Under the pieces are notes generated by a model. That model ran no database searches, had not been told where the DNA came from, and saw only the letters and a program-made list of their open reading frames with translations. Positions 25,001 through 36,300 of a DNA stretch of 64,000 bases are shown piece after piece. Position 1 is the first letter of the stretch; every line of letters begins with the position of its first letter. This stretch comes from Drosophila pseudoobscura (lineage: Eukaryota > Arthropoda > Insecta > Diptera > Drosophilidae): assembly GCF_009870125.1 (NCBI RefSeq), contig NC_046680.1, positions 13,349,501 to 13,413,500 on the forward strand, given 5' to 3'. Made by a program: the position numbers and the translations under genes.

Positions 25001-26400
25001 TTTTGGAGGATCTATTCCCCATGCCTGTCAGGGTACACGCTGTCTCGGCGTTCCGCATTTCAGCTTTATTGCTTGCATAAAAGCAGTGAGTAAATCAAAG
25101 AGAAATACCTGGATGATGGCGTGGGTGCCTTTCACTCAACTCCGTTTCGAAACTGGCAGCCGTGCCATGTCAAAGTTGGACTCACACACGAGCCGTGTGC
25201 AGTGGCTATGGCTGTAGCTGCAACTGGAAATGATTCAATTTCACGGCCATTCATTCCGCTAGGAGTACGCGCGGCCACCGCCATTTGGCGCAATTAGCAA
25301 GCAGCAGGCAGGGGCGGCACGCAATGCATTCAGTTGTCACACCCGCAGACGCCCACAGACAAAAAGGAAATCCATTTGTGGGAAAAGGCAACCGTCCAGC
25401 TAAACGAGGAACGCCCGCTATCAGGCGGCTATCAGGGGGGGGGGGGACTGTGGGAGGCAGGGCTCCGCCGACCTTGCAGCGACTACGGCTTCTCCACTAT
25501 TGCTCCACAATTTGATGGGCTTGGACTTTGTCGTGGCTAATGACCGCATGAAGTCGGACACTGAGACTGGGGCCCAGAATCGCTGACCTTTCGCCAGCCG
25601 TGCATTGTCGACGACTTGTCGCGAAGCAACTGAAGCGAAGCGCAGGCCTCTCTAGCTACAGCTCCAGCTCCAAGTCCGGTATGGCAGATATCCAGCCTAG
25701 TCGATGCAGCCATACCCTAACCCTAACCCCTGACAGCGGAAATCTCCTTTCTAGCGGTGAGAAAGTGTGCTTGCCTAGCGACAATCGCTGCAAGAGTGGC
25801 TCGGATGTGGATGTGGACGCAATCAAGCGGCGAACGCACAGCGGGGGAACGGCTTAGCTCTCGGATTGCTTCGGATTGCGAGACTTCAACTCAAGCAAAG
25901 CAGCTTTTCGAGGGCTCTTGGTCTGGAGGTTGGAACGGCACCACCTCCGCCCCGCCAGCGGATATTTGTGGTCGGGGTAGCCATAAAACGGCCAACAGCC
26001 GGAACAGATTATACGGCTGACTGGCAGTACATTGGGAAATTCTTCCAATCTCTGTGCAACTTTAGGTAAAACTAACTTTTTACCAATTCTATGCAAATTG
26101 TTCTTAAGCAATACATGCAATTTGCAAAAGAAATAACATTCAACGACCCTATTTAAAAAAAAGAGTGCGCGCTAAACATTTGAATCGTGAATTTTACGCG
26201 CCTTAACACTACAATATTTGTTTCACTCTCACACACGTTTTCTCCTCTTATACAACTGCCTGCGTAATAATGTGAGTGCAAGCGAGATAAAAAAAACTCT
26301 GCGAACTAGTTCCAGAATTTCTGGTTCCTTGACAGTTTCCAGTACTGCAAAACGTTCGTTTTAATTTGAATTCAAATTTAAATTTATTTTAATCGTTAAT
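16001..26400. other. Gene-free stretch, second part
   Basis: Ten kilobases with no frame that shows a domain, signal peptide or plausible splice series. Contents seen: pyrimidine-rich tracts (16140-16330), CTCGGA repeats (17502-17522), a truncated INE-1-like copy (21150-21414), GATCGATCAATCGATCAG-type short repeats near 22540-22570, a CATCGG repeat (22983-23010) and a CCCTAA-like run near 25714. It lies between the promoter of the mosaic protease and the 3' end of Ance-4. Confidence 0.5.
21150..21414 (-). mobile_element. Truncated INE-1/DINE-1-like repeat
   Basis: This segment repeats, base for base with scattered changes, the right part of the element at 38784-39867. Both share a GTTGCTCTAG..CTTGTAGTCT block, a GACGGACGGAC run, TGCTGATCAAG, GGGTCGG..CG and the end GAGTACTGGGTATAC. 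The GGGTATA end and the GACGG run are landmarks of the INE-1/DINE-1 Helitron-like family of Drosophila. The left part of the element is missing. Family assignment is from memory. Confidence 0.6.
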
Positions 26401-26452
26401 ATTTTGGATTAAATTATTATTTCAATCAAAGAGAGCAACAGAATGAAGCATT

Positions 26453-28616
26453 TCAAACAATTTCTGGAAATAAAAAGCACATCAATGTGATAGACACATA
26501 AACAAAAACCAGTTGACTTACTTTTCTTGGTGGAGGTCCAACCAATTTTAGCATTTGCCTGCCGGTTATGATTCTTTAGCCAATCAAAAACGGGCTGATA
26601 GAACTCCAGAAGTGCTAGGCTGCTAAGGCTGGCGTTATTGGGCAATATTTTGCCCACAACTTCCTTCCAGGGCCTTGTAGAGCCCAAAGACATCATTGAT
26701 CTGGAAAAATAAATCTGTATAAATTCACGGTTTGATTATAAAAAGAAAGAAGACCATGCCTTAAATCATTTCCCACTGCATTGTTGCCATAGAAATCGCA
26801 ATTGTGGAGCTGTCCCCTATGATGGCTCTTCTGGCAGAAGGCGCGATAGAACTGATAGCCCAGTATTTCGGAGATGAATTTCCTGCAACCGAAGCAAAGA
26901 ATTGAGTAACTTTCTAAGAATATTATCGACTAGAATGGAACGCCACTCACTGAGTCTGGAAATTTTGATCGATGTTCACATAGAACTTGTAGGGGAAATC
27001 GATTGCTCCCTCCGTGCGGTCCGATGGTGGCTCAATGCCCGCATGCAGTTCCAGCAGTCGCCAGTAGTGCCTGTTGACGGTGTCCATGTCCACGGTGTCG
27101 TTCAGCAGATCATGCATCACCTTGGTGTGCACATAGTACAGGGGAATGTTGAGAACCGTGTGGATGCTCTAATCAGGAGGAGGATTCTTTGATTAGTGGA
27201 AAAATCAAGTAGCTGAAACTAGGCGACTCACCATTCGGAAAAGTCGATTCATCAGAGCCTTTTCGGTGAACTGCACTCCCTTTGCCAGTCCGCGTCCGGT
27301 CAGATGAGCGGGCGACGAGGCAGAAAGGACGACCGCCTCACCCACAGGGAACTCCAAATTGAAGGCCTTGAAATAGTACGAGGGAAGCTGGCTCTTCTGG
27401 TTAGCGTAGTAAACTCGGGCCATGTGGCTGTGGTATTGCATCAGTTTCCTAAAGCTGACCTTCTCGCAGTACATGAGATATACGTGCGGCGTCAGGTCGA
27501 AGATGGAGGGCCGACAGTCGTCGTCCGGCTTGTCTTCGTTCGGCTCTTTGATCTGATTCTTGTGAAAGTCGGCGGAGAGTGGTTCAAAGCCCAGAGATGT
27601 ATAGAAGCTCTCGGACTCATTGATCAGCGCCTTGGCACTCAGATGCTTCACAAAGTCATCGTACTGCGGCAGCTCCGAGCGCGGAAAGTAGTCTTCCAGC
27701 ACACTGTCCGCACCCCAGGCCTGCTCAAGTACCTGCTGAAATAGATGATCGGGTATGGGTCCATTGGGATTGATTACATCCGATCCGTACTTCTTAAACA
27801 GCTCCTGGCGGACAAAGGAGTGTAGCTGCTGGTAAAAGGGCTTCAGCTCCACCATCGCCTGCTCCATCTGCTGCAGCATTTCGTGGCTGTCGAAGCGATA
27901 CCAGAGCTTATGTACAGGCACCTCCAGAATCCTGGCCGCCTTCTGATACGACTGCACGATGGTGTAGAAGTTTAGCGAGGCCCAGAGCTGGTTCTTCTCG
28001 CGCCACGTCTCCCAATAGTACTTTAGTTCGTCGGAGTCCTTGCTCTGCTGCACGATCTTCTGTATGTCCGGGTAGTAGGCAATGAGACTGTCGTCCTCAT
28101 CGGGCATTTTGGCCCCGCCCAGATACGGCTCAATGTCCTTGTCCGTTGAGAGGGTCTGCAGGGCCACCAGGTTCATCTGCACCGACGAAAAGTAGTCGTC
28201 ACCGAGCACAAATAGATCGCCAACGCTGCGCAATTCCTGAAGAGCATGCTTCGACTCTACGCTTTGGACTCTGCTCAGGTCGAAGCCGCTGGCCTGGCGC
28301 GAAATGCTGACCAGCTCGTCGGCAATCCTCTTCACATTTGTCAGCTTGCTGAATAGGGCCTCGAAGTCGTCCTCATTGTTGGCCGTGTACGTCTCAGCGG
28401 CTATTTCATCGTAAAACTTGTAGTAGCGCGCACTCGACTGATCAATAAACGTTTTGGCCTCGAGGTCATAGTTGGCAGCAGCGGATGAGTGCTGAAATGG
28501 TGCGGAGAGTTTGATGGTGGATTGGGAATCATAGATTAGCCACTTTGTGAGATGTTTGGTGGCGCACTTACGCCTATGGCTGCTATCAGCAGCAGGGATA
28601 GACACTGGAGAATCAT
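26453..28616 (-). CDS. Ance-4: Ance-4, angiotensin-converting-enzyme homologue without the zinc-peptidase motif
   Basis: Exons on the minus strand: 28616-28572, 28491-27232, 27168-26951, 26882-26760, 26700-26522 and 26463-26453, giving about 611 residues. Residues 1-15 are a signal peptide (MILQCLSLLLIAAIG). The rest follows the peptidase M2 fold, for example PSIFDLTPHVYLMYCEKV and LSASSPAHL. The catalytic HHEMGH of active ACE corresponds here to YHSHMA at about 368-373, so the catalytic Glu and the second zinc His are lost. It is predicted to be a secreted non-peptidase, as is known for Ance-2, -3, -4 and -5 of flies. The intron after 26760 needs a GC donor. The last tiny exon is uncertain: reading through the last donor instead gives a hydrophobic tail ending at 26409. 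It lies 342 bp downstream of PPO2 on the same strand. Confidence 0.85.
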
Positions 28617-28958
28617 CTCCGGAGGTGGAATCAGTTTCACTTTCGCACTTGACGCCGGATCCGCTGGAACAGAACTGAGCCGCCCATTCGCATGGGGCAA
28701 ACATTTAAAGCTTTTCTGAAACTGAAGCAGAGGCTGAGGCTGATAAGCGCAACCACCAGAGGCCACCGCAATAATCGTAATTGAGAACAAAAGTGTCTTT
28801 GTGGAATGCCATGATGTCTTGTTTATTCTGGGGCTAGTAGCTCAATAAAGATGCAATAGATTGCTAAAAGTAATAAGAGTACGAGTATATCTAGTGATGT
28901 GCAAGGCCGTCGTCAGGGTGGATGTGGATCAGTGCAGTGCAGGGCAGGAGCGGCTCAT
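28617..28958 (-). other. Short spacer between PPO2 and Ance-4
   Basis: Contains the PPO2 3' UTR with a minus-strand AATAAA at 28822-28827, about 130 nt past the PPO2 stop, and then the Ance-4 promoter and leader. The promoter of Ance-4 must lie in little more than 200 bp, or overlap the end of the PPO2 transcript. Confidence 0.5.
28822..28827 (-). terminator. PPO2: Polyadenylation hexamer of PPO2
   Basis: AATAAA on the minus strand, 132-137 nt after the PPO2 stop codon and before the start of Ance-4. Confidence 0.55.
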
Positions 28959-31221
28959 TCAGCGGGTCGGGCGCGTGACCGTGCGGTTCTCGTGACGTAT
29001 GTTCACGTCCACGATGCTCATGTTGGGAGTTAGGAAGTTGACAAGACGATCAGCTCCAGTGCGGGGCAGTCGATCGAAAGGATAGCCCATGGCCTGGCGA
29101 TCTGGATACAGGCGATCGCGGACGCCACAGTAGGAGGCGGCATCACTGCAGCGACCTACCAGCTGCTGGTCAACCTATATCAGAGCCCAAGGAGCGGTCA
29201 GATTAACGATTATCAGGGATGGGTAAAGTATTGACTTACCCTGTCGTTCTCGTAGTTGGAGATCATGACGAACAGATCGCAGCGAAGACCCTCGGGCAGG
29301 CCCTTGGGGATGAGCATGTGGTTGGGCCAGCCGCAGCCGCAGAAGTTGAACTCCAGCTCCTCGGGCGAGCCGGCAGTGGGCCGATTGGCGTCCAGGTTGC
29401 GGAAGGTGCGCTCGAAAGGAATCGTCACACTGGACTCTGTGGAGCGGCGGCGAATGGTGTTGGGTCCGGGATTCAGCGACACCACAAACTTGTCCAGCTC
29501 GACCATCATCAGGCGCTGCTCCCGCAGCAGCATGGGCTGGCCACGCTCGTCGTTCTTCGGGGCAATGAAGATGCGGCAATAGCCAAAGCGCTGGGCTCCT
29601 CCGTCGTTGTTCACGCTGATGGTATAAGTGAAGGGCAGATGCTGCAGATGGCTGAAACGAGCGAAGACATTGCCGCGGGGCAGGAAGTCGAAGCCGCGGG
29701 ACAGATCCACATCCGACTGCTGCCAGAAGGTGCTTAGGGCATTGGCCTGTCCCCCATTGGTGGCCACCTGAATGCCCGTGATCGAGATGCCCGTGTAGTT
29801 GAGCTGGGTATCGGTGTAGGCGGGCAGGCGAGACTTGTGCTCCTGGAAAATGCGATCGATGTACGAATGCCACTTGTAGAAGACTGGATCACGCATTGCC
29901 GTGGAGACATCGCCCATCACGCCGAAGGATTCCAAGTGCTTGTTGCTCGGATCGTGGGAGTACGAGATGAATGTGTGACCATTGTTGTGCAAATCTCCAT
30001 ACTGAAAAGTGCAGCATGGATGTAAGGAGCATCAGTACTATATTTTAATCTCTCAGAAAGGGAGGGGAAGAGATGATTCTTACCAAAACGCGATTCGGCG
30101 ACAGAATCGAGGATTCAATCATGTTACCCAAATGATCGATGCCCTTGGCCTCGTCCAGTGGAATGCGTGTGCCACGCTCCTAAGAGACAAATTTGAATTA
30201 ATACTTCTGGGTGACAGAAGGGGCAGATTTCACTCACATCCATGACGAATCCTTGGTGGATTGCCTCGTAGATGCGATCGCGCCAGCGCTCCAGGTCCCC
30301 GATCTCCACATTCAACTGATCAGCCTCGCGGTTCAGGTCGCTGAGACTGGTGTTCTCGAAGCGCGGCGGCCAGGCGCGACTAGCCACCAAGGAGTCCATC
30401 TTGGGGAAGTACCCTTCGGCAATGGGTTCGCGCAAATTATTGAACGGCTGGACGCGGGACAAGTTGTTGCTGAAACGCTCCATGTTGTAGCGGGCGATGA
30501 CCTGTTCGTGCATGTAGTAGAAGAGCTCGCCACGACGATCCTTGGCGACGATGCTGCGGTCGGAGGCCTCGAAGGGATAGACTAAATGCCAGTGCCAGTG
30601 GTGGAGGTTGACGCCCAGATCCTCGCGGAAGTACCAGAGACGGTGCTCGGGATCCAAATCAGAGGCCGTGTAGTCGCGGGGAATGGTGATGGGCATCCGC
30701 GAGCCGGATTGCACCACAAACGACTCCTCCCGGAGCTGGCGCATAACCTGGGAATCAATGAAGCGGTCGGGGAAGGTCTGCGAGAAGGAGGGCAGATCCA
30801 GACCCTGGGTGTCCGGACGATGGAGCAGGGCCACCGACAGGGCATAGTTGAAAAGAACCGGGTTGACACGATCTCTGGCGTAGACGGCCACGCTCTGCAG
30901 GTCGTCCACGGAGCGCATGTTCATGAAGATGTCGATCAGGCGGCCGGCAATGCGACGGTGCTTGGGCAGGAACAGGGAGAACTGCTCGTCACGGCCCAGA
31001 GACATGGGGATGCGTAAATCCGGAATGGAGATCTCACGCACCGGTACCCGCTGCTCCACCTTCTCGCCGACACGGCTCTGCACCTCGTTGCTGATGGGAC
31101 GGTAGCGGTCGGTGAGGAAGGAGTCCGGCACATCGAAGACTGTCACCGTTTTGCCCTTGTCCATGAACACGGGCTCGGTGGGATGCTCGAAGAGCAGCAG
31201 AAGATTCTTTTTGTCAGCCAT
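28959..31221 (-). CDS. PPO2: Prophenoloxidase 2
   Basis: Type 3 copper enzyme zymogen that oxidises phenols to quinones in melanization. In flies it is made by crystal cells and stored as crystals. Exons 31221-30238, 30179-30084, 30001-29240 and 29174-28959 encode 685 residues, the usual length (about 684-690). There is no signal peptide, as in all insect PPOs. Copper site A is H208, H212 (LHHWHWHLVYP) and H238 (YYMHEQ). Copper site B is H365, H369 (GDLHNNGH) and H405 (YKWHSY). A GCGWPNHM motif near residue 580 is the thioester-like signature of PPOs. All six copper ligands are present, so the enzyme should be active. The N-terminus (MADKKNLLLLF) is that of PPO2 rather than PPO1 or PPO3, judged from memory. 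Expression is probably driven by the TATA promoter and Runx/GATA cluster just upstream. Confidence 0.95.
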
Positions 31222-31316
31222 GTCGTATGATTGGAGGTGTACCTGGTACCGGGAGGAGGATCACGAGATAGACTTGCTTGGCAGAGCGGTGTCACTGGAA
31301 GCTATGAGACTTCACA

Positions 31317-31352
31317 ACTGTGACTCTCCAATGGACTGTCTAGCCTTTTATA
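31317..31352 (-). promoter_or_regulatory. PPO2: PPO2 core promoter: TATA box and initiator
   Basis: On the minus strand, TATAAAAG (31352-31345) is followed by TCACAGT (31323-31317). If the A at 31321 is +1, the first T of TATA is at -31, the optimal spacing in flies. The leader would be 100 nt. The initiator is a partial match to TCAGTY; the TATA box is a full match. Confidence 0.75.
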
Positions 31353-31382
31353 CCCCCCAAACCGCCTCCTGCTATCAGCAGA

Positions 31383-31470
31383 GACCACAATTCGGAAACC
31401 TCTGGGAACGAACGCGCGGTCTATCTTCGGGGATGATAAGACGGAGAAATGTTTGTGCAGGAAAACCGCA
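31383..31470 (-). promoter_or_regulatory. PPO2: Paired Runx and GATA sites upstream of PPO2
   Basis: Two sites fit the Runx/Lozenge consensus RACCRCA: GACCACA at 31383-31389 and AACCGCA at 31464-31470. Between them are two WGATAR GATA sites: AGATAG (minus strand, 31426-31421) and TGATAAG (31434-31440). They span about -62 to -149 from the predicted start site. Closely spaced Lozenge and Serpent sites are an established signature of crystal-cell enhancers in Drosophila. Function here is inferred. Confidence 0.55.
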
Positions 31471-33304
31471 GTTTTTCTTGTTTTGTTTTTGTTTTTTTAG
31501 CATATTTCTAAAATACATTCTTTATTATTGTAAGTACATATATCTTGCTGTTGAATTTCATATGCTTATCTAAACATATTATTTGAATGAACTTTGATCC
31601 GAGTTGGTTTGCTTTGGTTATCTTTGGTGTATGCACTCGTATATAAATTAGTATAACTCCTATATATTCGCAACAAATGCTATGATCCATCGTCCCAGAT
31701 AATTCGATTCTAAACAATTTTCTATATAGATGCATATTGGTATAATTTGGTATACGATACGTACTAAGTACATGCATAATACAATTATAATCATAGTACG
31801 TTTATTCGATTCCCATTTTGGTTCTATTCGATCAACAACGTGTGTTGTATTCCCTAATTTAAAGAGTTATCATCCCCACACCATGTAGCTATATTTGATA
31901 TAAAGAAACAACGAGATTTGTTTGGCGAATGGAATACATATATATGAGAGATATCATACGAAAAAGCAGTTGTATAGAATAGAGTGTATATACAAGAGAA
32001 ATTTGTTTCTGTTTTCCGATTTCCGTTTTCCTTGTGTATAAGCGATAGTTTCAGTTGGTTATTGTAGATCTTGTAAATAGTATCTTAGAAAAGCCCTTGG
32101 TTGTGTCCTGTGTTCCTTGGCCATGATATGTTGTGTCTAAGCTCTTAGAGTAGAGTCGATCGTGGGTTTGGGTCTGCAGTGTCTTCAGTTGGTTGGTTCT
32201 CTTAGCCAGAGCATAGGTAAGAAGTGAGTGATTGTGATGGAAAGCGTTGTGTGTTGTTGGTTTGACCAAATGTAAAAACTTGAATCACTTCCAAAAATGC
32301 AGTAGTTGTTGTTATGTACATAATATCGTGCAATATAAACCAAGAGTTGTACAAAAATATACCTATCTATGTGTATATATAAATCTCTGAGTGTCTGTGT
32401 ATATGTGTATATGTATAAGTATAAGTTAATTCAAAATAGAATTCAGTGCTGTTAACAACTCAAAACTGTTGTCCGATCGATGCGTAGGAGATTTGTATAT
32501 GGAAAGGATTGTATGTTTGGATAAAGCTTCTTCGTGTCTGGGAGCCAAAGCGATTCTCTGTCTGTATGTCTGTAGACATATATAGTACATACATATACAT
32601 ATATAAAACGTTGCAATATGATCCGATAACATACATACTATACATATACATAGTTACAAATTTATGTTTTAATAATACTTTGTTTGATTTTGATTTGATT
32701 CTCAACTTTGGATTCATACTCGTATTTCTCAATGGAATGGATTGCAGGTGTATATTGGTGCCCAAATAGTTTCTGAATACGCTAAAGCTACGGATAACAT
32801 CTAGTTCTAGTTTCGTTTGATTTGGTTTTGGAATTCTTGCTTTTAATGGGATACAATACATCGAGGAACTTTCACTACATCAGTATTCTGGGGCTGAACA
32901 ACATCAACATCAAGTGGGATCCAACGAAATGTACAAACGAATGGGTTTTTGATTTTCGGGTGCATTAGTATAACCAGACCGGGGTTACTCGATCAGGGAG
33001 AGAGAAAATTCCTTGCCTTTGTACTGAGATTCACTCGTATCACTTCCCATTTCCCACTGTACCATACAGTACTTTGCCTACTACTTACTTCCACAGATAC
33101 TCGTGCTTTTTGAGTATCTGAGGCTCAGGTACAAGTTTCTTTCTTTGCGAAGGTGCAGCTGTAAAACCGAGAGTAAAATCAAGAGCTCCAAACCTAAATA
33201 CGAACACAACAATGATCCCAGCCCGCCGACTTGCAACTACTAATGGCCTGAAGTAATGCGTTTTGGCTTCGATTCCGTTCCCATTACCCTTCCTATCGCC
33301 CGGA
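31471..33304 (-). other. Spacer, probably containing the long 3' UTR of the amino acid transporter
   Basis: AT-rich DNA full of ATATGTATAC-type short repeats and no credible frame. A minus-strand AATAAA (TTTATT on + near 31520-31525) would give the transporter a 3' UTR of about 1.8 kb, ending just upstream of the PPO2 control region. Confidence 0.4.
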
Positions 33305-36300
33305 CTAATCCACCGTTTTTGAGGAGGCCACATCGGCGGTGGCATTCTGGAACTCCTGCCGGCAGTAGCCCAGCACAATATCCGACCGACAATCATCGCC
33401 CATTAGGCCGGGCAGCAGCACCGCAGCTCCCAGGATGGTCACCAGGGCACCGAACACCACCAGGCCCAGGGCGGGCAGCTTCTCGCGGCTGAAGAGGGCG
33501 TGCGGCTCCATCCGGATGTAGGCCAGCCCGGGCAGTATATAAGCCAGGGGTATGGCTGCCAGGAGACCCTAAAAATGCGTGCGTGTGAGTGCCGACATAA
33601 ATTTACATAAAAGTACAAAACTAAAAGGGCCTAAAATTGTGTATGGGACCATGGGATCTCTTGGAAAGGTTTGCTAAAGTTAATAAACATTTCTTAGCTC
33701 TCAATGGAGAACTTTACTTGTGGATTTAAAAGAGTAGGAGAACTTTACTGTTGCATAACGTATATAAATATTGTATGCGGGGGGATTTTATCATCTCTCC
33801 ATGTGGTTTGTTTGGAAAATATCCGAAGAGCATTTAGCACTGTTGGCTATAGATTCAGCCCCCTAAGAAGTACAAGTACATACTTGACAAGTACTGGTCA
33901 GGGGTACAATGTTTTGGGGTTCAAGGATGGAAAGGGTCCATTCGAAAAAGCAAACTCACATTGAGTTCCAGCACCGAGCCGAGACAGTCGGTCATGGGCG
34001 ATATGATGAAGGCGCTGAAGACGATGGCCATGGTAATGGCTTTCGAGTACTCATCGATGATGGCTCCCTTCTCCAAGTTGGGGTCCTTGTCCTGGGTAAA
34101 CTCACTGATGGGTTCCTTCAGCACGAACCGATGGACTAATGCGCGTACAATCTGGCCGACAGAAACGGAAAGAAATGCCAGAGCAAAACGGGAAATAAAT
34201 GTAGCAGAAGTGTTCTCAAGTGGACTGTGCAAATAAACAGGAGGATGAGTGGGCTAACCTCTCGAGAAACGAAGCATTCGATGGGAAAAGTCAGCAGTAT
34301 GGAAATGGAGAAGAGTACACGCGAGAAGTTCATCAGGTCGTCATCCCAGCAATAGTTCTCCAGGAGGTCGCCTGCGAAAAAACAGTACAGTGAGATGAGA
34401 GATCTGAGGAGAACCCAGGCATACAATTGTGATAGCCCATCCTCAGATAAGAACTGAACCGAACCGAAAACGAAATGGAAATGGGAAAAGGGAAAACAAG
34501 GAAACTCTACAAATTGCCTGTCAATGCAATTAAATGCAATTTACGTCAATCCCAGGAGCCCTCACTCCCACTCCCACTCCCAGTCTCCCTCTCTTTCTCA
34601 CCTTGGGACAGGGCACGGAAGGTGGAGTATCCAGCGATGCCGAACAGGGCCGCCACAGTCCAGGCGAAACCAATCGAAATGTGGGTTACCTTCTCCCAGC
34701 GCTCCATGGTCGCGTCGCGCATCGATTGATAAACGAGGAACGTATTGTGATGACACATGAAAGCTGCAGTCCAGACAAACACAAATACCAGATACGAAAT
34801 TGACCACTCGACAGATGGATGGAGATGTAGATGGAAATGGAAATGGTGGATGGAATCCACTGGCAACTCACCAAAGACCATGATGCCCGTGGCTGGTATG
34901 ACATCCGAGTTAGCAAAGCTCCACGAATCCGCAGTGTCCGTTCTGGAAATACATTCATCAAAGGGCAAACAGAGAGGGGAAAAGGTGTAAGGAGGGAGAA
35001 GATCGTAGGTAGGGGAGAAGAGGAAACGAGGAAAAGGTTTTTTCCCAAGAAATATTACTCAAAAGTTAACACCAAATTAACATTTCGCTGGCTCTGAGAA
35101 ACGTGAAATGTTCGCATACGGAATAAGCAAAAAAAAAAAACAAAAAAAAACAAATGCTCTGGCGGGAAGATAGGAAGCAACGTAACAGTGGGGCAGGCCG
35201 CAAATTGGAAATTTATTTAAATTTTATGCCCCGCAACAGACGCAACATTCAAGGGTGAACCGAGCTGCCCCACGCCCTCCCCCCAACCACTTTTTTAATC
35301 TGAAACTAAAGCTGAAGCTGAATCTGAATATGCAGCTCCCCTTTTCGGTGGCCCTGAAAAGTGGCAGAGAAAGTGTTGCTCGACTAAGCTGCTGGTCATG
35401 GGACCCCACCCCAGCTATGTTGGTTTATATGTATATAGTATATGCATGGCTATGTATGTATGCATACAACTAAGTTGCCGATGCAACAGACTCCTCGACT
35501 CGACTCGACTAATGAAAAGCCATAAAAGGCAAACAAGTGGCCCAACACTAAATTTCATGAGCTGAGCGTCCCCAGAAGCAGCTCCACCAGTAGCCACCGC
35601 CCTGGGCAGTTGCCACAGATTTGAAAGCACTAAAGCGGCACTTAGCTTGGCACTAAAGAACCACCGCCGTGAACCACCTACCCTACCGCCAATCGCAGCC
35701 CCTAACTCAACTGCAGCTCAGATGGTGGCTGGAGGTAGACAATTTGTAATTAAAATGCAAATAAATCATTAAGTGTTCACGTTCAGTTTGGTAATTTTTA
35801 TAAATGGCTTTTAAAACAAATGGCTTCAGTTGCTAATTATCTTTTTAATTGACGTGGTACAGAACGTTACTGACAACTCAGGCTATCATCAGTCTCGGAA
35901 GACTAAGAAACATTAGGGTATAGCTTCTCTTTTACAGAAAACTTAGTGGTTTAAGGAGTAAATGGGTTTAATCTTAATCCCCCCTCTTAGGGAAACTTCA
36001 ACCTCCATTCCCATTCTCACGGAAAAAGTCCCCTACAGCCAATCAAGGATAACTATTAACCTATCACCTGCCAAGCTCCCACGCTTCTTTGTGTCGATTG
36101 ATATAGGAAGTATAAATATATATAGGAAGTAGAGCTAGGGGAAGAGCCAACACACTTACACTTTATAATCGCCGGACATGAGCTTGATGATGACGGCAAA
36201 CAGGATGAAGACGACGCAGGCCAGGCTGATGAAGCTGGCCCTAGCCAGGCGGGAGACGTTCTTGTACAGGCAGAGGGGCATCACAACGCCGACGTTGACA

